A stretch of 64,000 nucleotides of DNA, taken from the NCBI GenBank assembly GCA_038040285.1, contig JBBPIN010000007.1, positions 22,267 through 86,266 on the forward strand, in the 5' to 3' direction. The stretch's first letter is position 1. Each line of letters begins with the position of its first letter. The stretch is from Mayfieldus sp038040285 (GTDB taxonomy: Bacteria; Actinomycetota; Thermoleophilia; Solirubrobacterales; 70-9). Below, piece after piece: positions 1 to 8,411 of the stretch. The notes under the pieces are model-generated. The model was not told the DNA's origin and did no database searches. It saw only the letters and a program-made list of their open reading frames with translations. Position numbers and translations under genes: made by a program.

Positions 1-74
1 AGCACCTCGTTACCGGTGACGACGATGCCCGCGCGTACGCCCGGCTCAACTGGTGTTCGCGCTCGGCCCTCCAT
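1..74 (-). CDS. cinA: CinA-family protein, N-terminal fragment
   Basis: Only the first 24 codons are in the window; the gene runs off the left edge. It starts at an ATG (74-72) and reads MEGRARTPVEPGVRAGIVVT, then GNEVL. The stretch AGIVVTGNEVL matches the conserved first strand of the CinA/MoaB-like (molybdopterin-binding) domain. CinA proteins act in nicotinamide-nucleotide recycling or competence, and the gene commonly lies near ftsK, pgsA and recA in actinobacteria. It follows the RodZ-like gene by 25 nt. Its Shine-Dalgarno (AAGGAGA) and first codons lie inside a ~50-nt repeat that also precedes carA. Identity rests on a short stretch, so confidence is moderate. Confidence 0.6.
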   Translation of the reverse strand, partial: MEGRARTPVEPGVRAGIVVTGNEV

Positions 75-103
75 CAATCTCCTTGGCTGAGCCTCGCGCT
101 CAC
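54..103 (-). repeat. 50-nt intercistronic repeat cassette, copy A
   Basis: This segment matches 33337-33386 at 42 of 50 positions: a 26-nt identical block (78-103), an 8-nt variable block (70-77) and a 16-nt identical block (54-69). Read on the minus strand it begins with GTGA, which supplies the TGA stop of the RodZ-like gene. It then carries the Shine-Dalgarno AAGGAGA, the variable block holding the start ATG, and the first coding bases of cinA. The 8-mer GAGCGCGA occurs near both ends. Confidence 0.9.
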
Positions 104-867
104 GTGCAATCCGGCCTAGTGCCTGGTTGGAGCAGGTGGGTGCCCTTCGCCGTCACCTCGTAGCCGACCGGGCTGGGGGTGTTTTGGACCTGGAACGGCT
201 TGCCGTTGACCTTCAGGTCGACGCCTCCGTTGCCGAACGCGAGGTCGAACTTGCCGGAACGAAACGGGCCCTCCTGAGTCCCCGCAGGAAGGATTTGGCC
301 GTTGACGACCCGGGTGCCGTCCGCCGCGAGCGCGCAGACCCAGACCTCCGCTGTCGCAGTGAGCTGGATCGAGACCTGAGGCTTGTGCTTCGCCGCCGCG
401 GTCCCCTGGTGCTTGCCCTGCTTCGCCTTTGCCCCGTCGGCACTTGGCCCCGCATTGGTCTTGTTGTTGCCCGAGTTGGAAGTCAGGCCGAGCACGAGCA
501 CCACTGCCACCAGCGCCACGGCGACCAGGGCCCCGATGACACCGGGCCCAAATCGATGTCCGCCCCCAGCCCGGGCCAGGCGGGGCGGCAGAGAATGCGC
601 CTCGCGGGCGCCGACCAGCTCCGCCATGCGGTCCTCCTCGAGTCGGCGATAGTCGTCGGCGAGCCGCTCCCCGTCGAGGCCAAGGAACGACGCATAGGTG
701 CGGATGAAGCTGCGGGTGTAGGTGGGATCTGGAAGCACGTCCCACTCCTCGTTCTCCAGCGCCCGCAGGTAGCGGACGCGGATCTTGGTCCGCTCCTCGA
801 TCTCGGTGAGATCGATCTTGTGGCGGATCCGCGCCTCGCGCAGAATGGGTCCGATTTCGGTCTCCAC
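100..867 (-). CDS. RodZ-like HTH membrane protein
   Basis: A 255-aa protein with a GTG start. Residues about 7-70 form a RodZ-type helix-turn-helix (HTH_25-like, with the motif LRALENEEWDVLPDPTYTRS). A single hydrophobic segment at about 110-128 follows, then a Lys/Ala/Gln-rich linker and a C-terminal beta-rich domain resembling DUF4115. RodZ proteins link the cytoskeleton or envelope machinery to the cytoplasm; here the cytoplasmic N-terminus and external C-terminus are inferred from this order. It lies downstream of ftsK (76-nt gap) and upstream of cinA, as in many actinobacterial ftsK regions. Its stop codon is provided by a repeat cassette. It may instead be a general RodZ/HTH-anchor paralogue with no role in cell shape. 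Confidence 0.75.
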   Translation of the reverse strand: METEIGPILREARIRHKIDLTEIEERTKIRVRYLRALENEEWDVLPDPTYTRSFIRTYASFLGLDGERLADDYRRLEEDRMAELVGAREAHSLPPRLARAGGGHRFGPGVIGALVAVALVAVVLVLGLTSNSGNNKTNAGPSADGAKAKQGKHQGTAAAKHKPQVSIQLTATAEVWVCALAADGTRVVNGQILPAGTQEGPFRSGKFDLAFGNGGVDLKVNGKPFQVQNTPSPVGYEVTAKGTHLLQPGTRPDCT

Positions 868-942
868 GACCGAATTGTCCTACGAGAGGTCGGGATTCGC
901 GGTTCAGCGAGGCGAGGGCGAGAGCCAACGCCCAACCGCGGC

Positions 943-3465
943 TCAGGCAGTTTCGTGCGAACTGGTGACCGGTTCCTGCTGCTGCGGCGAGTCCGGGGCA
1001 CTGCTGAGCACGCGGGCCAGATCGGCCTCGGTGATCAACACCTGGCGCGGCTTCGAGCCCTCATAGCCGGAGATCACGCCGCGTCGCTCGAGCATGTCGA
1101 TGAGCCGGCCGGCGCGCGTGTAGCCGACCCGGAGCCGCCGCTGCAGCATCGAGACCGAGGCTGTCTGCGTCTGCACGACCAGGTGAATTGCCTCGTCGAG
1201 CAGGTCGTCCTGATCGGGGTCGATGTCTCTCGCCTCGGCATCGTCCTCGGGCTCGGTTCGGGCCTCGAGCAGCTCCTGCTCGAACTCGGGCTCTCCCTGC
1301 TTCGACCAGTGGGTGGTGATGCGGGCGATCTCCTCCTCGGACACGAAGGCGCCCTGGATCCGCTGCATCTTCGAGGTCCCCGCGGGGCGGAACAGCATGT
1401 CGCCCTGGCCGAGCAGCGCCTCCGCCCCACCCTGGTCGAGGATCACCCGCGAGTCGGTCTGCGAGGAGACGGCAAAGGCGATCCGGGCTGGGATGTTGAC
1501 CTTGATCGTCCCGGTGATGATGTCGGTCGACGGCCGCTGCGTCGCCAGCACAAGGTGGATGCCGGTCGCGCGCGACTTCTGGGCGAGCCGGATGATCGAG
1601 TCCTCGACCTCGGCCGGCGCCACCATCATCAGGTCCGCGAGCTCGTCGATCACGCAGAGGACGTGAGGCAGCGGCGGCTCGCCGACCCGCTTGCGGGCCC
1701 GGTTGAGCTCTGCGAGATTGCGACAGCGCGCCTCGCCCATGATCCCGTAGCGGTTCTCCATCTCGCCGATCAGGTTGGCGAGCACGTTGGCCGCCAGCCG
1801 CGGCGAGGTGACCACAGGGGTGAGCAGATGGGGAATGTTCTCGTAGTGGTTGAGCTCGACCCGCTTCGGATCGACCAGAACCATGCGCACCTCGTTTGGG
1901 GAGGCGCCCATCAGGATCGAGCTGAGCACGGCGTTGATGCAGCCCGACTTGCCCGATCCGGTGGTTCCGGCGACGAGCACGTGGGGCATTTTCTGGAGGT
2001 CGGTCCAAACCGCGTTGCCGGCGATGTCCTTGCCCAGCCAGCCGACCAGTGGCGAGGCCTTGGCCGGCCGTCCCTGGTAGATGTCGCCGAGCCGCACCAG
2101 CCGCCGCTTCGAGTTGGGCACCTCGACACCGACCGCCTGCTTGCCCGGAATCGGCGCCAGGATGCGGATGTCGGTCGAGGCCAACGCGTAGGCGAGGTCG
2201 TTCGCAAGCTCGGTGACCTTCTTGACCTTGGTGCCCGGCGCCAGCCGCAGCTCGTAACGCGAGACGTGCGGGCCGCTGACGATGCCGACGATCTTCGCCT
2301 CGACGCCGAAGTGGCCGAGCGCCTCGACGAGCTTGCGGCCCACGGCCTCGTGTTCGCGTGGGTCGGGCCCCTTGTCGGCCTTGCCCTTCTCCAAGACGTT
2401 TGCCGGCGGCGGCTTGTAGGCGATCTCGTCCGAGGCGGTGACGCCGCGCTTCTCGCCCATCGGGGTAACACCACTTTCCGCCCGCGTGCTCGCTCCGCTC
2501 GGCGCTCGATCCCCCAGATCCTGACTCGCGCCTCGCTCCGCGTCCGCCGCGGGCGGGTGGTCGTCTGTTCCTGCGTCCCCGTCTGCTCCAACGTCCTCCT
2601 CGGCAAGCTCATGTGCCGCCACGACCATCTCGCCGGTCGGCGCCTCCGAGTCCGGCACGTCGGGCTCGGGATCGTGATCGAACTCCACCACCCGCACCTC
2701 TGGCTCGAGGTCCTCCTCGGGGTACTCGCTCATCACGTCGGTGGGCGCAACCTGGGTCTCCTGGCCGGCCATCTCCTCGTCCTTTCGCCACTGGGTCTGG
2801 GCGACCGTGCGCGCCATCTCGGCGCTGCTCGCCCGGGCCTTCGTGATCGCCTTGCCGGTTTCGCTCAGGAAGGCGGCGATCGAAGTGCCGGTCAGCAGCA
2901 TTGCCCCGGCGAAGATCAGCAGCGCGGCGATGATGTGGGCGCCGACCCGCTGGAACAGGGTCGAGGTGGCCCAGTAGAGCGCTTCGCCTGCGAGCCCGCC
3001 GTGCTGCGGGAACCACGCCGGGTCGAAGTAGCCGGGCCGCAGTGGGTGGTCGGCCCCGATGTGCGCCGTCTGCGTCGCGAAGGCGAGCAGCAGCCCGGCG
3101 ATCACGCAGATGCCGCCGGTGCGCAGAGGCCGGATCGCGGGCAGAAACGGCTTCAGGATCAGCGCCGCCCCGCTCGCGAACAGCGCCAGCGGCGCCAGGT
3201 AGGCGACCTTGCCGAACAGGTAGGTGAGGGCGTCCTTAGCCCCGGAGCCGATCTTGCCGCCCTCCCAGCCCAGGTAGAGCACGAGGGTCAGATAGACCCC
3301 GACTGCGATCAGGCTCAACCCGATCACGTCGAGCTGGCGCTGCTCGAGCTTTTCGAGCTGCTCGCGACTAAGGCGCGGTGAAACCTTGGGGCGTCGCCGT
3401 TTCTGAGCACGCGAACCGCCACGCCGGCGCGCGGGACGTCTTCGGCGCTTTCGCCGCACGGACAT
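943..3465 (-). CDS. ftsK: DNA translocase FtsK
   Basis: An 840-aa FtsK/SpoIIIE ATPase that pumps chromosomal DNA through the division septum. A very basic N-terminus is followed by about four membrane segments (residues ~45-215), an acidic disordered linker (~230-390), the alpha/beta motor with Walker A GTTGSGKS (500-507) and Walker B-like VLCVIDELADLMM, and a C-terminal winged-helix gamma domain (LQRRLRVGYTRAGRLIDMLE) that reads KOPS-type sequences. The start ATG gives the usual basic cytoplasmic tail. The linker includes a Gly/Ala/Ser/Arg-rich patch at about 2480-2550 that may be a repeat-derived in-frame insertion. It is divergent from the response regulator gene, with 106 nt between them. 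Confidence 0.95.
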   Translation of the reverse strand: MSVRRKRRRRPARRRGGSRAQKRRRPKVSPRLSREQLEKLEQRQLDVIGLSLIAVGVYLTLVLYLGWEGGKIGSGAKDALTYLFGKVAYLAPLALFASGAALILKPFLPAIRPLRTGGICVIAGLLLAFATQTAHIGADHPLRPGYFDPAWFPQHGGLAGEALYWATSTLFQRVGAHIIAALLIFAGAMLLTGTSIAAFLSETGKAITKARASSAEMARTVAQTQWRKDEEMAGQETQVAPTDVMSEYPEEDLEPEVRVVEFDHDPEPDVPDSEAPTGEMVVAAHELAEEDVGADGDAGTDDHPPAADAERGASQDLGDRAPSGASTRAESGVTPMGEKRGVTASDEIAYKPPPANVLEKGKADKGPDPREHEAVGRKLVEALGHFGVEAKIVGIVSGPHVSRYELRLAPGTKVKKVTELANDLAYALASTDIRILAPIPGKQAVGVEVPNSKRRLVRLGDIYQGRPAKASPLVGWLGKDIAGNAVWTDLQKMPHVLVAGTTGSGKSGCINAVLSSILMGASPNEVRMVLVDPKRVELNHYENIPHLLTPVVTSPRLAANVLANLIGEMENRYGIMGEARCRNLAELNRARKRVGEPPLPHVLCVIDELADLMMVAPAEVEDSIIRLAQKSRATGIHLVLATQRPSTDIITGTIKVNIPARIAFAVSSQTDSRVILDQGGAEALLGQGDMLFRPAGTSKMQRIQGAFVSEEEIARITTHWSKQGEPEFEQELLEARTEPEDDAEARDIDPDQDDLLDEAIHLVVQTQTASVSMLQRRLRVGYTRAGRLIDMLERRGVISGYEGSKPRQVLITEADLARVLSSAPDSPQQQEPVTSSHETA

Positions 3466-3571
3466 CAGAGTTCAGTTCGACGCCTGAGGGAGCTCCCCTG
3501 CGCGCCTGAAACCGCGTAAAGAAGCCGTAAATCCTCGGCTCGCGCCCCCGGCACGGGGCTAACATCGAGCC

Positions 3572-4264
3572 ATGCCTGTAGAAGAGGAGCTGCTCGGCGG
3601 GCGCGTCCTCGTGATCGAGGACGACACCGAGATCACCGACGCGCTGCGACGCTCTCTGCGTCACGAGGGCTACGAGGTGCGCACCGCCGGTGACGGCGTC
3701 GAAGCGCTCGACGCAGCCGCCGAGTTCATCCCCGACCTGGTCGTCCTGGACCTCGGCCTTCCGCGCCTCGACGGGATCGAGGTCTGCAAGCAGCTGCGCG
3801 CCGACGGCGACGTGCCGATTCTCATCCTCACCGCACGCACCGAGACCGATGACCGGGTGACCGGGCTCGACAGCGGCGCCGACGACTACCTGGTCAAGCC
3901 GTTCGAGCGCCAGGAGTTCCTGGCCAGGATCCGGGCGCTGCTGCGGCGCCGCCCGCCGCGCGGCTCCGCATCGCTGAGCGTCGGCGACCTGAGGCTCAAC
4001 CCGGACACGCGCGAGGTCCATCGCGGGGGCCGCGAGATCGAGCTGACCAACCGCGAGTTCGAGCTGCTCGAGTACCTGATGCGCAATGAGCGCCTGGTCG
4101 TCTCGCGCGAGCGCCTGCTCGACGAGGTCTGGGGCTATGACCCGATGGCGGCGACCAACACCATCGACGTCTTCATCTCCAATCTGCGGCGCAAGCTCGA
4201 GGCCGCCGGTGAGCCACGCCTCCTCCACACCAAGCGCGGGGCGGGGTACGTTCTGAGGGCCTAG
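3572..4264 (+). CDS. OmpR/PhoB-family response regulator
   Basis: A 230-aa two-component regulator. The receiver domain (about 10-120) has the acidic pair VIEDD near the N-terminus, phospho-acceptor Asp60 in VVLDLGLPRLDG and the conserved Lys in YLVKPFE. A winged-helix DNA-binding domain (about 135-228) ends in the typical HTKRGAGYVLRA. The gene is followed by its kinase after 2 nt. A -10-like TAACAT (3560-3565) ends 6 nt before the ATG and there is no Shine-Dalgarno, so the mRNA is probably leaderless. The target genes cannot be told from sequence; the MprA/TcrA-like architecture is common in actinobacteria. Confidence 0.93.
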   Translation: MPVEEELLGGRVLVIEDDTEITDALRRSLRHEGYEVRTAGDGVEALDAAAEFIPDLVVLDLGLPRLDGIEVCKQLRADGDVPILILTARTETDDRVTGLDSGADDYLVKPFERQEFLARIRALLRRRPPRGSASLSVGDLRLNPDTREVHRGGREIELTNREFELLEYLMRNERLVVSRERLLDEVWGYDPMAATNTIDVFISNLRRKLEAAGEPRLLHTKRGAGYVLRA

Positions 4265-4266
4265 GC

Positions 4267-5706
4267 ATGGCTGTCCTGCGTCGCCTCACTCACCCCAGGG
4301 GCTGGCCGGTGCGCTGGCGCCTCGCCGTCGGCTCCGCCGGGTTGACGCTGGCGATCCTGCTCGTCTTCGCCGCCGTGATCGGCCACCTGGCGACGGAGCG
4401 CATCCGCAACGACTTCAACCGCGAGATGCGAGGAGCGGTGACCACGCTGGGCGCCCAGGTGGAGGTCACCCAGACGTCCGGCGGGACGCTCGTCACAGGC
4501 CCTGAGCTCGGCGACTTCGCGCTGCCCAACGGCGCCGTGGTCAGAGTCTTCGACGCCAACCACCAGATCTTGGAGCAGACCCACCACGCACCGAACCTCG
4601 GCCTGCCGCGCGCCGGAATCATCCACGTCGGGCCGCTGCGGGTCGTCAGCACACCGATCGTCAGCGAAGGTGGTGGTGTCGTCGGTTATGTGCAGTACGC
4701 GCGCAACGACCAGCACGTCGACTCGACGATCGAGCGGCTGTGGCTGTTCGTCGCCGCCGGGGTCGTCGGAGGGGTGCTGCTGGCCAGCCTTGCGGGCTTA
4801 GCGATCGCCAACCATGCGATGCGGCCGATCGCCTCGCTGACCGCGACCGCGGGCGAGATCGCAAGCACCCGTGACACCTCGCGACGCATGCCGCAGCCGG
4901 ACGTCGCCGACGAGGTCGGCGAGCTGGCGCGCACCCTGGATCAGATGCTTCGCTCGCTCGACGCGGCGCGAACCGAGCGAGAACAGGCGATGCAGCAGCA
5001 ACGCGAGTTCGTCGCCGACGCCTCGCACGAGTTGCGCACCCCGCTGACCAGCGTGATCGCCAACCTGGAGCTGCTCCAGGCCTCGCTCCCGTCGCCCGAG
5101 AGCTCCGAGGACCACGAGATGGTCGATTCCGCGCTTCGCTCCTCGCGGCGGATGAGCCGGCTGGTCGCCGACCTGCTGCTGCTCGCCAGGGCCGACGCCG
5201 GGAGGATCAGCGAGCGCACCGACTGCGATCTTGCCGAGATCGCCGGCAACGCCGCGGCCGAGGTGGCGCCAGTCGCCGGAGGGCGGCAGCTCAACCTCGA
5301 CAACGGGCGCCCGGTGCCCATACACGGCAATCCCGACGAGCTGCATCGCATGGTCGTCAACCTGCTCGACAACGCCGTTCGGCATACGCCGGACCACTCG
5401 ACGATCGAGCTCCGACTCGAGGTGGATGGCGACAAGGCGATCGTCGAGGTCGCCGACGACGGGCCCGGGATTCCCGACGGCATACGCGAGCACGTCTTCG
5501 ATCGCTTCGTGCGGGGCAGCGGTCCGGCAGACACCGCGATCGGCGGCGGCACCGGACTCGGCCTTGCGATCGTGCGCGCGGTCGCGCGCTCCCATGGCGG
5601 TGAGGTGAAGGCGAGCCAATCGTCCCTCGGAGGGGCGCTGGTCACCGTCACCCTCCCGCTCAGAAAGACTGAACAACCAATTACATCCTCTTTAGGGGCG
5701 CTTTAA
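4267..5706 (+). CDS. Two-component sensor histidine kinase
   Basis: A 479-aa membrane kinase. There are two transmembrane helices (about 20-42 and 157-182) around an extracellular sensor loop, then HAMP, the H-box DASHELRTPLTSV with phospho-acceptor His254, and an HATPase domain with the N-box (NLLDNAVRHTPD), G1 (VADDGPGIP) and G2 (GGGTGLGLAI) motifs. The partner is the response regulator 2 nt upstream. The 3' end (from about 5661) is unusually AT-rich for this genome and probably carries the promoter of the structured RNA that follows. The signal sensed is unknown. Confidence 0.93.
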   Translation: MAVLRRLTHPRGWPVRWRLAVGSAGLTLAILLVFAAVIGHLATERIRNDFNREMRGAVTTLGAQVEVTQTSGGTLVTGPELGDFALPNGAVVRVFDANHQILEQTHHAPNLGLPRAGIIHVGPLRVVSTPIVSEGGGVVGYVQYARNDQHVDSTIERLWLFVAAGVVGGVLLASLAGLAIANHAMRPIASLTATAGEIASTRDTSRRMPQPDVADEVGELARTLDQMLRSLDAARTEREQAMQQQREFVADASHELRTPLTSVIANLELLQASLPSPESSEDHEMVDSALRSSRRMSRLVADLLLLARADAGRISERTDCDLAEIAGNAAAEVAPVAGGRQLNLDNGRPVPIHGNPDELHRMVVNLLDNAVRHTPDHSTIELRLEVDGDKAIVEVADDGPGIPDGIREHVFDRFVRGSGPADTAIGGGTGLGLAIVRAVARSHGGEVKASQSSLGGALVTVTLPLRKTEQPITSSLGAL

Positions 5707-5721
5707 AGCTCGGACTTAGTT

Positions 5722-5851
5722 TCCATCGCGGACGAGACACACGGGCTCGTCGAGGATCTCCCCCTTAGCACCTCGACGAGCCCACCTTCAGCCCTAGGGC
5801 TGAAGCAGCCGCCGGGCTCCCCCCTCCCTAGAGCCCGGCGGCTTTCTTTTT
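5722..5851 (+). ncRNA. 6C-like structured small RNA
   Basis: Between the kinase and RNase J lie three strong hairpins. Hairpin 1 has a 13-bp perfect stem (5743-5755 with 5771-5783) and a 15-nt loop containing CCCCC. Hairpin 2 is an 18-nt perfect palindrome (5787-5804). Hairpin 3 has a 13-bp perfect stem (5807-5819 with 5831-5843) and a C-rich loop beginning at a run of six C, followed by a T-rich tract. Two long stems with C-run loops, the second being the terminator, is the architecture of the actinobacterial 6C RNA family. The 5' end is a guess. Family membership is inferred by eye; it could also be only a complex 3' UTR. Confidence 0.6.
5807..5851 (+). terminator. Rho-independent terminator
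   Basis: A 13-bp GC-rich perfect stem (AGCCGCCGGGCTC pairing with its complement at 5831-5843), an 11-nt C-rich loop and the tract TTTCTTTTT. It terminates plus-strand transcription from the two-component operon and/or the small RNA just before the convergent RNase J gene. Confidence 0.9.
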
Positions 5852-5857
5852 GCGGTC

Positions 5858-7519
5858 CTAGACCTCGACCACGACCGGCAGCACCATCGGGCGGCGGCGC
5901 AGCTTCTCGTAGACGAACTCCGCGATGTCGTCGTGGAGGTCCTCCTGGAGCAGCGGCAGCTCGCGGACCTCGTGGCGGGCGGCGTCGGCGAGCGAGTCCT
6001 CGACAACGTCGCGCAGGTCCTCCACCAGCCCGTCGGCCTCCTCGAGGAAGGGGACACCGCGGAAGATCACCTCGGGCGGCGCAACCATCGAGCCGTCGTC
6101 GGAGGAGACCGTCGCGACGACGATGAATATGCCGTCAGCGGAGATCGTCCTGCGGTCGCGCAGCGCGACGTCGTCTGGCTCGCCGATGTCGACGCCGTCG
6201 ACGAAGATCATCCCGGCTCCGACGTCCTCTCCGAGCCGGGCGCCGGATTCGTCCAGCTCGAGGGGCACCCCGTTGGCGCCCTGGAAGACGCGGTCGGATT
6301 CGATTCCGACCGATAGCGCGAGGTCGGCGTGAAGGCGCAAGCGCTTGTGGTCTCCGTGAACGGGCAGCACGTAGCGGGGCTTGGTCAGGTTGAGCATCAG
6401 CTTCAGCTCCTCCTGGCAGCCGTGACCGGATGCGTGGATCGGCGCGTCGGACGCGGTAACCACCGAGGCGCCGATCTGGAAGATGCGGTCGATGGTCTCG
6501 TTGACGGCCCGCTCGTTGCCGGGGATCGGGGACGCCGAGAAGACGACCGTGTCGCCGGAGTGAAGCTCGACGTCGCGATGGTCGTTGTGGGCCATACGGC
6601 GCAGGGCCGACAGCGGCTCGCCCTGGCTGCCGGTGGAGATCGCGATCACCTTCTCGTCGGGGAAGTCCTCGATCTCCTTCGGCTGGATAAACAGCCCGGA
6701 CGGCGCCTCCGCCATGCCGAGGTTGGAGGCGATGTTGAAGTTCTTGCGCATCGAGCGCCCCACCAGGGCGACCCGCCGGTCGAGCTGCACGGCGGCGTCG
6801 ATGGCCTGCTGCACGCGATGAACGTTGGAGGCGAACGAGGTGACGATGATGCGCCCCTTGCAGCGGGAGAAGGTCTCCAGCAGGGCCGGCCCGACGCTCG
6901 ACTCCGAGGGGGAAACGCCCGGCCGGTCGGCATTGGTCGAGTCGCCGCAGAGGAGCAGCAGGCCCTCGCGCCCAACCTCGGCCAGCCGCGAGACGTCAGC
7001 GGGGCGGCCGTCGACCGGAGTCTGGTCGAATTTGTAGTCACCGGTCAGAAGCACCGAGCCCAGCTCGGTCCTCAGCAGCACGCCGCGCATGTCGGGGATC
7101 GAGTGCGAGAGGTGGATCAGTTCGAGCTCGAACGGTCCGAGCTTCACCCGCTCTCCGGCCTCGAGCTCTTCAAGGGGGGCGTCGCCGAGCTTGTGCTCGT
7201 CGAGCTTCGAGCGAACGAGGCCGACGGTCAGCAGGCCGCCATAGATCACCGGCGGCTGACCGAGCTCCCGCAACACGTAGGGCAGCGCGCCGACGTGGTC
7301 CTCGTGACCGTGGGTGAGAACGATCGCCTCGATGTCCCCGGCGCGCTCGCGCAGATACGAGAAGTCGGGTAGGACGAGGTCGATGCCGAGCATCTCGGTG
7401 GTCGGGAACATCAGCCCGGTATCGACGACGACTATGCGCCCGTCGTACTCGACGACGGTCATGTTCTTGCCGATCTCCCCCAACCCGCCGAGGGGGAGCA
7501 CTCTCAGGGTTCCGCTCAA
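5858..7519 (-). CDS. rnj: Ribonuclease J
   Basis: A 553-aa metallo-beta-lactamase/beta-CASP ribonuclease with 5'-exo and endonuclease activity in mRNA decay and rRNA maturation. The metal motif is HGHEDH (His70, His72, Asp74, His75); LLTGDYKFD and the beta-CASP motifs GSQGEP and HASGHG follow, then a C-terminal RNase J domain. The length is normal for the family. The start is a TTG (7519) overlapping the dapA stop in TTGA, implying translational coupling. The dapA-rnj-ftsK order is common in actinobacteria. Confidence 0.95.
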   Translation of the reverse strand: MSGTLRVLPLGGLGEIGKNMTVVEYDGRIVVVDTGLMFPTTEMLGIDLVLPDFSYLRERAGDIEAIVLTHGHEDHVGALPYVLRELGQPPVIYGGLLTVGLVRSKLDEHKLGDAPLEELEAGERVKLGPFELELIHLSHSIPDMRGVLLRTELGSVLLTGDYKFDQTPVDGRPADVSRLAEVGREGLLLLCGDSTNADRPGVSPSESSVGPALLETFSRCKGRIIVTSFASNVHRVQQAIDAAVQLDRRVALVGRSMRKNFNIASNLGMAEAPSGLFIQPKEIEDFPDEKVIAISTGSQGEPLSALRRMAHNDHRDVELHSGDTVVFSASPIPGNERAVNETIDRIFQIGASVVTASDAPIHASGHGCQEELKLMLNLTKPRYVLPVHGDHKRLRLHADLALSVGIESDRVFQGANGVPLELDESGARLGEDVGAGMIFVDGVDIGEPDDVALRDRRTISADGIFIVVATVSSDDGSMVAPPEVIFRGVPFLEEADGLVEDLRDVVEDSLADAARHEVRELPLLQEDLHDDIAEFVYEKLRRRPMVLPVVVEV

Positions 7520-8388
7520 CCCGCCGCTGCCAGGATCCCGGCCGCCTCTAGCGCTGGGCGGATCGCTTGCCGCTGCTCCTCGGTCGCCGGAATCAGCGGC
7601 AGTCTCAGGGCGTCGGACTCGATCAGCCCCAACATCTTCAAGGCCGCCTTCACGGGGATCGGGTTGGCCGTGATCGCCATCGCCTCGTAGATCGGCGCAA
7701 GCTCCGCGTCGATCTGCCCCACGCGTTCGAGGTCACCGTCCTGCCCGGCATCCCACATCTCCCGCATCTGGGGTCCGACCAGGTGCGATGCCACGAGGAT
7801 GCCGCCGGCGCCGCCGAACTCGATCGTGCGGCCGAAGACCCCATCATTGCCCGCCAGCACGCTGAGGCCTTCGACCAGCCCCAATTCGTCGTCGTTTGCC
7901 TGCTTGACGGCGACGATGTTCGGCATCCGGGCCAGCTCGGCGAGCAGGTCCGGGGCCATGTTCAGCGCCGTCCGCGAGGGGATGTTGTAGAGGACGATCG
8001 GCAGCCCGACCTCGGAGACCGCGTTGTAGTGCGCGATCAGCCCGGCCCGGTTGGGCCTGTTGTAGTACGGGGTGACGACGATCGCTGCGTCGGCCCCAGC
8101 CTCGGCGGCGAGCTTGGTCAACTCGACTGTGTGCAGGGTGTCGTTGGAGCCGGTCCCGAGGATCAGCGTCGCTTCGTCGGAGAGCTCGTCGTGAACGGCG
8201 CGAAACACAGCCAGCTTCTCGTCGTCGCTGAGCGTCGGCGCCTCGCCGGTCGTGCCGGCGATCACGAGGCCGTGCGAGCCGTGCTCGACCAGATGCCGCG
8301 CCAGCCGTCGCGTGCCGGCATCGTCGACTCCGCCGTCCTCGTGGAACGGTGTGACCATGGCGGTTAGGACCCCGCGAAGCTCCGACAT
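7516..8388 (-). CDS. dapA: 4-hydroxy-tetrahydrodipicolinate synthase
   Basis: A 290-aa TIM-barrel lyase that condenses pyruvate with aspartate semialdehyde in lysine/diaminopimelate synthesis. Visible features are GTTGEAPTLS (substrate loop), Tyr134 in LYNIPSRT and the Schiff-base Lys162 in VAVKQAN. The length is typical. It is coupled to rnj by a 4-nt overlap. dapB lies two genes upstream, separated by an amidase, so both early DAP steps are in this cluster. Confidence 0.96.
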   Translation of the reverse strand: MSELRGVLTAMVTPFHEDGGVDDAGTRRLARHLVEHGSHGLVIAGTTGEAPTLSDDEKLAVFRAVHDELSDEATLILGTGSNDTLHTVELTKLAAEAGADAAIVVTPYYNRPNRAGLIAHYNAVSEVGLPIVLYNIPSRTALNMAPDLLAELARMPNIVAVKQANDDELGLVEGLSVLAGNDGVFGRTIEFGGAGGILVASHLVGPQMREMWDAGQDGDLERVGQIDAELAPIYEAMAITANPIPVKAALKMLGLIESDALRLPLIPATEEQRQAIRPALEAAGILAAAG

Positions 8389-8411
8389 CCCGAGGCAGGG
8401 TACCGCGCCGT

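Noticed and set aside
127..3381. An open plus-strand frame of 1084 codons opposite the RodZ-like gene and ftsK
   Set aside because: It is antisense to two well-conserved genes, has Arg/Asp/Leu-rich composition typical of a high-GC complementary frame, and shows no recognisable domain.
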